The position numbers were made by a program, and so were the translations under genes. DNA of 64,000 nucleotides from an uncultured Odoribacter sp. (GTDB lineage Bacteria; Bacteroidota; Bacteroidia; Bacteroidales; Marinifilaceae). Below are positions 34,571-41,712 of this stretch, in pieces. Location of the stretch: NCBI GenBank assembly GCA_900541415.1, contig UQJP01000017.1, positions 27,915 to 91,914 of the forward strand. The letters run 5' to 3'. Every line of letters begins with the position of its first letter. Within the stretch, counting starts at the first letter, position 1. Below the pieces are notes generated by a model. The model saw only the letters and a list, made by a program, of their open reading frames with translations, searched no databases and was not told the DNA's origin.

Positions 34571-36484
34571 ATGGAAAAGGGTATTTCATTATCATTAAAA
34601 AGATTTATTGCTCATTTTTGTGGGGACATCAGGCAGGAAAAAAGGTTTTGCTTTATTTTAGGAGCTGGGGCATCTAAAGCATCTGGAATCCCGACCGGAG
34701 CTGAATTGGCTCGGAAATGGATTAGTGAGTTGGAAGAGCAGGATAGCGATGATCTTGAGGAGTGGTTGGAGGAAAAAGGAATTGATAAAAATGATTATGC
34801 TGTCCATTATTCCGATATTTTCGATAAACGTTTTGAATTGAGCCGGAAAGATGGTTTTGCTTTTTTAGAAAGTGTGATGAGTAAGGCCGAGCCGAGTTGC
34901 GGTTATTCGGTTTTGGCTCAAATTTTAGCGAAAGAAAAGCATAATGTCGTGATTACCACTAATTTTGATAGCTTAACGGAAGATGCTTTGTTTATTTATA
35001 CCCAGAAAAAACCATTGGTGATCGAACACTCCGCTTTAGCTGGTTATATTACTGCCAATCCTTTTCGTCCGTTGGTTATAAAAATTCATCATGACTTGCT
35101 TTTATCTCCTAAAAATACAACAGAGGAAACTTCTAAACTGGATGATAACTTTACTAAAAGTTTAAAAGAAATATTTAAACGGTATACTCCCTTAGTCATA
35201 GGATATGGAGGAAATGACGGAAGTCTTATGAGTTTTTTGGAGAGCCTGGAACATTTTGAGGAAGGAATGTTTTGGTTTTATATGAATGAGGAGGATATTA
35301 AACCGGAAGTAAAGGAATTGGTACAAAAAAAAGCTAAGGGACGTTTTGTAAAAATTAGTGGTTTTGATCATTTGATGATTCAGTTAGGAAATAAGTTAGG
35401 TTTTGAAAAAATGGATGGGAGGATAGAAAGTATTGCTAAAGATAGAGCAGAGAAATACCGTAAACAAATTGAGGATTTAAATCGACTAGATACGACTGAT
35501 TGTGAAACTAAAAAAGCAGTAGGAGAAATTACCTCCAGGGGAAAGAAAAGTTGGTGGAGTTATGCGTTAGCTGCTTATGCCGAAAAAGATATAGAAAAGG
35601 CAGATGCTATTTATCAGCAAGGTTTAAAAGAATTTCCTGAGAGTAGTGAACTTTTAGGAGAATATGCTCTTTTTCTTAGTGATATAAAGAAGGATTATAT
35701 CGAAGTTGAAAAGTATTATCAAAAATCTTTGGAGTTGAATCCTGAGGATGCTGTTGTAAGTGGTAATTATGCTAATTTTCTCTATGATGTAAAAAAAGAT
35801 TATGTCGAAGCTGAAAAGTATTATCGAAAATCCTTGGAATTAAATCCTGAAAATGCTAATGTAAATGGTAATTACGCTGTTTTTCTTAGTACTATAAAGA
35901 AGGATTACGTTGAAGCTGAAAAGTATTATCGAAAATCCTTGGAATTAAATCCTGAAAATGCTAATGTAAATGGTAATTACGCTGTTTTTCTTAGTGCTAT
36001 AAAGAAGGATTACGTCGAAATTGAAAAGTATTATCAAAAATCCTTGGAATTAAATCCTGAAGATACTAATGTGAGTTGTAATTATGCTAATTTTCTTTGT
36101 GATATAAAAAAGGATTATGTCGAAGCTGAAAAGTATTATCGAAAATCTTTGGAGTTGAATCCTGAAGATGCCAATTTAAATGGTAATTATGCAAAATATT
36201 TACTTATTTGTAATAGAAATAAGGAAGCACTAATTTTTATAAATAAGGCATTTAGTTATATAACTGATAAAAAAAGTTCGGTCGTTATTGAACTTTGGTT
36301 TTACTGTTACGCTGTGTGCCCGGAAAAATTTCCGGAGAGTAGGCAAAAGATTGAAGAGCTTTTAGAGCAGGGCGTAAAATCTATCGGTTGGGATTTAAGT
36401 GAGATCGTGAAGATTGCAGAGAGGGAAAAACATCCTGAAATAGAAAAAGTAAGGGAGTTTGCCAAGAGGATTTCAGAGGCATAG
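34571..36484 (+). CDS. SIR2-like NADase domain with C-terminal TPR repeats (putative defence protein)
   Basis: This 637-residue cytoplasmic protein has an N-terminal SIR2-like Rossmann domain (about residues 20-260) showing the NAD loop ILGAGASKASGIPTG, VVITTNFDSLTEDAL with the catalytic-type Asn/Asp, IKIHHDLL with the candidate catalytic His, and VIGYGGNDGSL. The C-terminal part carries five exact 35-residue TPR units (consensus KKDYVEAEKYYRKSLELNPE) plus degenerate ones. SIR2-TPR fusions are found among anti-phage NADases, where sensing through repeats releases NAD+ hydrolysis and abortive infection (established for relatives; inferred here). The gene is AT-richer than purL and stands alone between purL and xpt. 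Confidence 0.82.
   Translation: MEKGISLSLKRFIAHFCGDIRQEKRFCFILGAGASKASGIPTGAELARKWISELEEQDSDDLEEWLEEKGIDKNDYAVHYSDIFDKRFELSRKDGFAFLESVMSKAEPSCGYSVLAQILAKEKHNVVITTNFDSLTEDALFIYTQKKPLVIEHSALAGYITANPFRPLVIKIHHDLLLSPKNTTEETSKLDDNFTKSLKEIFKRYTPLVIGYGGNDGSLMSFLESLEHFEEGMFWFYMNEEDIKPEVKELVQKKAKGRFVKISGFDHLMIQLGNKLGFEKMDGRIESIAKDRAEKYRKQIEDLNRLDTTDCETKKAVGEITSRGKKSWWSYALAAYAEKDIEKADAIYQQGLKEFPESSELLGEYALFLSDIKKDYIEVEKYYQKSLELNPEDAVVSGNYANFLYDVKKDYVEAEKYYRKSLELNPENANVNGNYAVFLSTIKKDYVEAEKYYRKSLELNPENANVNGNYAVFLSAIKKDYVEIEKYYQKSLELNPEDTNVSCNYANFLCDIKKDYVEAEKYYRKSLELNPEDANLNGNYAKYLLICNRNKEALIFINKAFSYITDKKSSVVIELWFYCYAVCPEKFPESRQKIEELLEQGVKSIGWDLSEIVKIAEREKHPEIEKVREFAKRISEA
35681..36205 (+). repeat. five tandem 105-bp TPR-coding units
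   Basis: Units start at 35681, 35786, 35891, 35996 and 36101, an exact 105-bp period. An 84-bp block at 35807-35890 is identical to 35912-35995, which points to recent duplication inside the gene. Confidence 0.95.
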
Positions 36485-36526
36485 GAAAAGATTATAAAAA
36501 TTCCTTTTGGCGGAGGCTTATTTTTA

Positions 36527-36535
36527 TACTTTTGC
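36527..36535 (+). promoter_or_regulatory. -7 box of xpt
   Basis: TACTTTTGC fits TAnnTTTG. The start would be about 15 nt before the ATG at 36556, so the TTG at 36532 inside the box cannot be the start codon. Confidence 0.65.
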
Positions 36536-36555
36536 AGGAGTTTAAGAATGAAAGC

Positions 36556-37125
36556 ATGGAATTATTAAGGAAAAGGATACTTCAGGACGGGAAGTGTTTT
36601 CCCGGAGGGATTTTGAAGGTGGATAGTTTTATCAATCATCAGATGGATCCCATATTGATGAAATCGATAGCGGTGGAGTTTGTGCGGCGGTTTGCCGGAG
36701 AACGGTTTAATAAGGTGATGACGATAGAGGCGAGCGGGATTGCGCCGGCAATTATGGTGGGGTATTTGATGGAGCTTCCGGTGGTGTTTGCGAAAAAGAA
36801 ACAACCGAAGACGATGGAAAATATGCTGTCTACTACGATTCGTTCGTTTACGAAAGATCGTGAGTATCAGGTTTGCCTTAGTCGTGATTTTTTGACTCCC
36901 GACGACCGGGTGTTGTTCATCGATGATTTCTTAGCTAATGGGAATGCGGCGAACGGAATGATCGATCTGATACGGCAGGCAGGGGCGCAACTGGCGGGGA
37001 TGGGTTTTATTATCGAGAAGGCGTTTCAAAATGGCGGACAGATTTTGCGGGATAGGGGAGTGAAAGTGGAGTCTTTAGCTATTATCGAAAGCCTGGACGA
37101 TTGCGCTATAAAGATCAGGGGATAG
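36556..37125 (+). CDS. xpt: xanthine phosphoribosyltransferase
   Basis: This 189-residue type I phosphoribosyltransferase starts at MELLRKRILQDGKCFPGG (36556). The sequence TLEASGIAPA-like (TIEASGIAPAIMVGYLMELPVVFAKKK) and the PRPP motif VLFIDDFLANGNA identify Xpt. It salvages xanthine to XMP with PRPP. Length is close to B. subtilis Xpt (194). No purine riboswitch is visible, and the very short leader makes one unlikely. Confidence 0.93.
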   Translation: MELLRKRILQDGKCFPGGILKVDSFINHQMDPILMKSIAVEFVRRFAGERFNKVMTIEASGIAPAIMVGYLMELPVVFAKKKQPKTMENMLSTTIRSFTKDREYQVCLSRDFLTPDDRVLFIDDFLANGNAANGMIDLIRQAGAQLAGMGFIIEKAFQNGGQILRDRGVKVESLAIIESLDDCAIKIRG

Positions 37126-37261
37126 GGAAAGGGAGAGTGAACTGATCCTTGTAGGCGAAAGAGGGGGGGCGAGAGAGTGGGGGAAATTATCAGAAAATGA
37201 AATTTTAGGTAAGCCGGAGTTAAAATACGAATGCTCTTAACAACGGTTTGAGATTAAAATA

Positions 37262-37302
37262 AAACCGGATATTGTATGACTTGCGTCTGCAATATCCGGT
37301 TT
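37262..37302. terminator. bidirectional terminator between xpt and lpxA
   Basis: 13-bp perfect stem AAACCGGATATTG / CAATATCCGGTTT with a 15-nt loop, between convergent genes. Confidence 0.8.
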
Positions 37303-37324
37303 GTTATTTGAGAGGAACGACGGG

Positions 37325-38128
37325 TTACAGGGTAACGCCTATGATTCCTTTTTCAGAATGTTCGATAAAATCAAGCAGGTAATTGATTTCCGGGCTGATC
37401 GGAATGATTTCCTTGATTCGCCTTATGGCATTTTCGAGGCTGGTTCCGCACTGGTATATTTGCCGATAGCATTTAGCGATGTTATCGATCACTTCTTCCG
37501 ATAGCCTTCCTTTTTTAGCCAGGATAACTGCGTTGATTCCGTAGTAAGTGATCGGGTTATGAGCTGTCACCACATAGGGGGGAACGTCTTTGTTCGCCCG
37601 GCATCCGTCTTTTAGGAAAGCCCAGCTTCCCACGTGGCATCCATGTTTCAGGATAACTCCGCTACCTAAAATCGCATAGTTGTCGATCAGGCAATTCCCG
37701 GCTGTTTTCGTTCCGTTTCCGAATACACAACTGTTACCGATTTGGGTGTCGTGGGCGATGTGTACACCTTCCAATAAGAAATTCCCATTTCCAACAACGG
37801 TTTTATCCCCACTGTAAGTGGCGCGGTTGATGATCACCTTTTCACGGATCGTGTTGTTATCGCCGATTTGTAGAATGGTTGAATCGCCGCTAAATTTAAA
37901 ATCTTGTGGAGTTGCACCAATGATCGCTCCCTGATACACGGTATTCCCGGTTCCCATGCGGGTTCCGTCGAGAATGCTGGCATAAGGCATAATCGTGCAG
38001 TTGTCGCCGATCTCTACATTTTTATCAATGTAAGCGAAGGGATGTATCGTTACATTGTTTCCTATTTTCGCTTCCGGATTGACATAAGCATATAGATTCT
38101 CCAACTCTAACACCGTCAAAATCGGCAT
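37325..38128 (-). CDS. lpxA: UDP-N-acetylglucosamine acyltransferase
   Basis: This 267-residue left-handed beta-helix protein has hexapeptide repeats (NPEAKIGNNVTIHPFAYIDKNVEIGDNCTI) and the catalytic His126 in GVHIAHDTQIGN. It catalyses the first step of lipid A synthesis, transferring a 3-OH acyl chain from ACP to UDP-GlcNAc. In Bacteroidetes lpxA normally follows lpxD and the lpxC-fabZ fusion in one operon. Here the sequence directly upstream is a mobile element with its integrase, so the operon is apparently split, and promoter supply for lpxA is unclear. Confidence 0.95.
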   Translation of the reverse strand: MPILTVLELENLYAYVNPEAKIGNNVTIHPFAYIDKNVEIGDNCTIMPYASILDGTRMGTGNTVYQGAIIGATPQDFKFSGDSTILQIGDNNTIREKVIINRATYSGDKTVVGNGNFLLEGVHIAHDTQIGNSCVFGNGTKTAGNCLIDNYAILGSGVILKHGCHVGSWAFLKDGCRANKDVPPYVVTAHNPITYYGINAVILAKKGRLSEEVIDNIAKCYRQIYQCGTSLENAIRRIKEIIPISPEINYLLDFIEHSEKGIIGVTL

Positions 38129-38279
38129 AGATTAAAACAGCTGCATATCAACAAGTTAATTGATACTTTGGGTAACGGATCACATTCGTTTCCACCCGAA
38201 TGCGGCGGGCAGTTCTATTCTTATGTAGGCTCCCATGTAGGGAACCGGCAGGAATACATGAGCCACCAAAAATTAACAT

Positions 38280-39599
38280 ATGTACTGTTCGATCACATTC
38301 AAGGGTCGCAAAGACCCGCAGGACCCCAAGATGGTCAAGTTGGAAATGGTCTTCTACAAGACCGGCTACACCCGCATCCCCCGTGTCGTAAACATCACCG
38401 GAGCCTACAAGCACTGGGACAACGAAACCCAAAGTTTCGCCACCTCCACCAGCGAATACCTCAGGAAAAACCAGCTGCTGCTCGACCTCAAGGAGAAATA
38501 CCTGTCCGTCGCCGAACGATGGGAAAAAGAAGGGCGCAACTTCTCCGTCCTGCAATGGGCCGACTGCTTCAAGCCCAAAGAGGAGGAACAGAAGAAACAA
38601 GAGACTAAGGTGCTGACCGTTCTCCAGCTTATCGACGCCCGCATCGAATACTTCGAGAACCACGAAAAGTTCAAGAACGGCCGGCTCGTCAAGAGCATCG
38701 GCACGGCCGGCATGTACAGGCATTTCCGCACCTCGCTCTCGGCATTCACGCAGAAGCAGTACAACAAGGAGCTGTCCCGCTTCTACTTCACCGACATCAC
38801 CCGGAAGTTCCTGCTGGAATACATCGTCTATCTGGAACGTCGGGGCATCGAAAACGGCAACCGTGCCGGTTTGCGCCAGCTGCTCCGCATCTTCCGGGCA
38901 TTGGTCAATTATGCCAAAGATGAACTGCACATGTACGGCGCCAATCCTGTCATCTTCGAGGCGGCGACCGAGAAGATGGCATGGGGACAGTTCGAGTCGA
39001 AGGCGGTCAATCCGAACATCATCCGCCGCATGGAGTTCATGGACCGCAGCCTCTTCACCGAGCAGGAACAGCTCTGCCTCGACCTCTTCCTCTTCAGCTT
39101 CTACAGCGGCGGCATGGCGAACGTCGATGTCGTCAATCTGACGTGGGACATGATTAACGAAAAGGAGGGCATGATCGTCTACGAGCGCACGAAATTTCCC
39201 AAGCTGGCCAAACCGCTGCTTATCGACCGCCTGATCGACATCCTGAACAAATACCGTGGCAAAGGCGTGGACAACTACGTGTTTCCGGTCTATACCGAAA
39301 AGCACGTGACCGACCGGCAGAAGATGGGGCGCCGCAGCAGCTTTTCATCCCTCGTCAGCGAAACGCTGGACAAGGCGTGCGGGATTTTGGGCATCGAGGA
39401 GAAAATGACCTGGTACACGGCACGGGGCACGTTCATCTCCAGCGAGTTGGATGCTGGCACGCCCATTACCCACGTCGCCGAGATGGCCGGTAACAGTGCT
39501 CGCACCATCGAGAAACACTACTACAAGAATACGAAGCAGGAGGAACTCCGTCAGAGAATGAATGCCCGGTACGGGAGCTGGGGGCAGCAGGCAATCTGA
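38280..39599 (+). CDS. tyrosine site-specific integrase, IntDOT-like
   Basis: This 439-residue recombinase has an N-terminal arm-binding part (SITFKGRKDPQDPKMVKLE), a SAM-like core-binding domain (about 125-225) and a C-terminal catalytic domain. The box I segment is FYSGGMANVDVVNL; other Bacteroidetes integrases have Arg where the first Gly stands (RGM), so the first catalytic Arg is missing, as reported for IntDOT. Box II is WYTARGTFIS and the nucleophile lies in IEKHYYKN. It probably integrates and excises this element. Its last 45 bases recur at 51485-51529. Confidence 0.93.
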   Translation: MYCSITFKGRKDPQDPKMVKLEMVFYKTGYTRIPRVVNITGAYKHWDNETQSFATSTSEYLRKNQLLLDLKEKYLSVAERWEKEGRNFSVLQWADCFKPKEEEQKKQETKVLTVLQLIDARIEYFENHEKFKNGRLVKSIGTAGMYRHFRTSLSAFTQKQYNKELSRFYFTDITRKFLLEYIVYLERRGIENGNRAGLRQLLRIFRALVNYAKDELHMYGANPVIFEAATEKMAWGQFESKAVNPNIIRRMEFMDRSLFTEQEQLCLDLFLFSFYSGGMANVDVVNLTWDMINEKEGMIVYERTKFPKLAKPLLIDRLIDILNKYRGKGVDNYVFPVYTEKHVTDRQKMGRRSSFSSLVSETLDKACGILGIEEKMTWYTARGTFISSELDAGTPITHVAEMAGNSARTIEKHYYKNTKQEELRQRMNARYGSWGQQAI

Positions 39600-39609
39600 C
39601 TGCTTATCG

Positions 39610-39646
39610 AAACCGCCGTTTGAATCTGTTGTTCAGGCGGCGGTTT
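39610..39646 (+). terminator. terminator after the integrase
   Basis: Inverted repeat AAACCGCCG ... CGGCGGTTT with a T run. A degraded homologue lies at 51537-51573 after the integrase-tail copy. Confidence 0.75.
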
Positions 39647-39737
39647 TATGTTGCATCTCTATTTTAATCCCGAATAAATGACAATGGCTGTTTTATGGTC
39701 GGTGACTCAATAAATCCGGAGTTCCGATAAGCCATAT

Positions 39738-39768
39738 GCGAATATACTATATATATCTGCAAATATAC
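39738..39768 (+). promoter_or_regulatory. direct repeats, candidate operator upstream of the CDF gene
   Basis: GCGAATATAC (39738-39747) and GCAAATATAC (39759-39768) are direct repeats offset by 21 bp, two helical turns. This is a layout typical of AraC-type activators and lies just upstream of the CDF promoter. A similar GCAAATATT lies at 41628, by the divergent AraC and cusA promoters. Confidence 0.35.
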
Positions 39769-39794
39769 AGAATAAATAAAACGAATATCGGCCA

Positions 39795-39803
39795 TACCTT
39801 TGC
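39795..39803 (+). promoter_or_regulatory. -7 box of the CDF gene
   Basis: TACCTTTGC, a perfect TAnnTTTG box, 30 bases before the ATG at 39825. Confidence 0.75.
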
Positions 39804-39824
39804 AACGAATAAGATATCCGATTT

Positions 39825-40733
39825 ATGGCAATCAAAACGAACGAAACCATTCAACGCGAAAGAGGCATTTATAAGGTAACCGTCATCGGCAGTATCGTCA
39901 ATATGGGTCTGCTTCTATTCAAGTTCGCAGCAGGCATTTGGGGGCATAGCGCCGCGATGATTGCAGATGCGGTACACAGTCTTTCCGATTTCATCACCGA
40001 CATCGTAGTGCTCGTATTCGTAAAAATATCCAACCGCCCCATCGACGAAAAACATGATTACGGGTATGGGAAGTACGAGACACTGGCCACGGTCATTATC
40101 GGAATCGTACTGTTTTTTGTCGGTTTGGAGATATTGAGGAACGGTGTCGGTACTATCTGGCTTTTTGCCAACGGCTATGCGATTGAAAAACCGGGTGCGA
40201 TCGCACTTGTCGCCGCCCTGCTCTCCATCCTGGCCAAAGGCCTTTTAGCCCGTTATACGGCAATCAAAGGCAAGGAATACCATTCGCAGTCGGTCGTTGC
40301 GAACTCCTGGCATCAACGCAGCGATGCGCTCTCTTCGATCGGTACGGCGGCCGGTGTCGGCGGCGCCATCCTGCTCGGCGACACTGGCCGCATATTGGAT
40401 CCTATCGCAGCCGTCATCGTGAGCCTCCTCATCATAAGGATATCTGTCAAATTGCTCGTTCCGTGTCTCGGCGAACTTCTGGAGCGGTCGCTTCCCGAAG
40501 AGACGGAACGTCGGATAGAACAGGCTTTGTGCGCAATTCCCGGGGTGCAGCAGCCGCACAATCTGAAAACCCGAAAAATCGGAAATAACTGCGCAGTCGA
40601 TGTTCATGTGAGAATGGCAGGAGATCTTACCGTGGACAAGTCCCATGAAATCACAAAGACCATCGAATGGCAGATCCGGAATATGCTCGGACAAGGTACA
40701 TTCGTCAATATTCATGTAGAGCCCATGCCATAA
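39825..40733 (+). CDS. cation diffusion facilitator (FieF/CzcD-like metal exporter)
   Basis: This 302-residue inner-membrane antiporter has about six membrane helices. The metal-site residues are visible in helix 2 (HSLSDFITD) and helix 5 (HQRSDALSS), followed by the C-terminal cytoplasmic domain with the metal-dimer motif region (DVHVRMAGDLTVDKSHE). It exports divalent cations (Zn, Fe, Co or Cd) using protons; the ion is not decided by these motifs. It is next to an AraC regulator and an RND heavy-metal-type pump, which supports a metal-resistance role. Confidence 0.92.
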   Translation: MAIKTNETIQRERGIYKVTVIGSIVNMGLLLFKFAAGIWGHSAAMIADAVHSLSDFITDIVVLVFVKISNRPIDEKHDYGYGKYETLATVIIGIVLFFVGLEILRNGVGTIWLFANGYAIEKPGAIALVAALLSILAKGLLARYTAIKGKEYHSQSVVANSWHQRSDALSSIGTAAGVGGAILLGDTGRILDPIAAVIVSLLIIRISVKLLVPCLGELLERSLPEETERRIEQALCAIPGVQQPHNLKTRKIGNNCAVDVHVRMAGDLTVDKSHEITKTIEWQIRNMLGQGTFVNIHVEPMP

Positions 40734-40751
40734 GGAGATGTGTTGCCCGGA

Positions 40752-41624
40752 TTATTCGATCTCCTTCCGGTATTCGCTGGGCGATATACCCATCACACTA
40801 TGAAATTGGGTGTTGAAATGGGAAAAGGTGTTATAGCCCACTTTACAGGCGATGCTTGTGATGCTTTCATCCGTATTCCGCAACAACTTACATGCCCTTT
40901 CCACGCGCAGGCGGTTGATGAACTGAAAGACGGAATATCCTGTCGCCTTCTTGAACGCGCGGCAAAGGGCTGTCTTGTTCTGGTTGGCATAGTCTGCAAT
41001 CTCATCCAACGTGCGGTCTTCGGTATAATGCTCATACAGGTAGCGGAACGTGCGGTCGATGGAATTTTCCCCCGGCTTGGATTTGAGATGCGGAGTGCCG
41101 TCCGTATCCCAATTCTCCACCAAGTGCCCGGCAATCTCCCCTTCGCTCATGATATGCAGCATCTTATACAGATAGCTGATGCGCATGAAGCCTTCCTCTG
41201 CGGCAATTTTCCGCGACAAGGTAAGAACCTTCCGGTAGAGTACCGGCGATGTAAACAGATAACCGAAGCGGCTGTTCTTTACGAAAGTATGCTCCCGGCA
41301 TAACTCAGGAATACGGTCCATGTCCCACAGCAGGATAATCTGCGGGATGTGGATGATGACCACACGGTAGTTTTCGGAACATCCGACAATTTCGTGCGGC
41401 AGGTTGTTACGCAACATCACGATGCTTCCTTCGGACAGTTCTTTAAGCATATAGTTTGCCATGATCCTGACCTCTCCCCGCAGCACAATCAGTATCTCGA
41501 AGCAGTTGTGGTAATGGTAACTGTTGGGAAGATTTTCCTTGTCGCTGTCTGGCGTTATCACATGCACGTCAGCCACATGCCGGATGCCGTCTTCTGTCCT
41601 GTCGTTGAATATCTCCTTACGCAT
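40752..41624 (-). CDS. AraC-family transcriptional regulator
   Basis: This 290-residue protein has an N-terminal cupin-like sensor (HNCFEILIVLRGEVRIMANYMLKELSEGSIVML) and a C-terminal double helix-turn-helix (LDEIADYANQNKTALCRAFKKATGYSVFQFINRLRVERACKLL and ITSIACKVGYNTFSHFNTQFHSVMGISPSEYR). It is divergent from the RND pump gene; its -7 box TATCTTTGC (minus strand, 41657-41649) lies within the same 89-bp gap as the pump promoter. It likely controls the pump and perhaps the CDF gene. Confidence 0.9.
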   Translation of the reverse strand: MRKEIFNDRTEDGIRHVADVHVITPDSDKENLPNSYHYHNCFEILIVLRGEVRIMANYMLKELSEGSIVMLRNNLPHEIVGCSENYRVVIIHIPQIILLWDMDRIPELCREHTFVKNSRFGYLFTSPVLYRKVLTLSRKIAAEEGFMRISYLYKMLHIMSEGEIAGHLVENWDTDGTPHLKSKPGENSIDRTFRYLYEHYTEDRTLDEIADYANQNKTALCRAFKKATGYSVFQFINRLRVERACKLLRNTDESITSIACKVGYNTFSHFNTQFHSVMGISPSEYRKEIE

Positions 41625-41648
41625 AATGCAAATATTGTAAATACGTCT

Positions 41649-41693
41649 GCAAAGATAGAGAATTTACCCGAACGATAAAACACCTACCTTTGC
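41649..41693. promoter_or_regulatory. divergent promoters of AraC and RND pump genes
   Basis: The minus strand has TATCTTTGC at 41657-41649 for the AraC gene and the plus strand has TACCTTTGC at 41685-41693 for the pump gene, both perfect -7 boxes. Confidence 0.75.
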
Positions 41694-41712
41694 AAAAAAA
41701 TAAAAAGAGAAT

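Noticed and set aside
35681..36205. 105-bp repeats as a possible CRISPR or satellite array
   Set aside because: The repeats are in frame, encode TPR units and have no spacers.
38148..39305. 385-codon open frame on the minus strand over the integrase
   Set aside because: It is the antisense of a clear integrase in GC-rich DNA, has low-complexity composition (V/E/D/F runs) and no family features.
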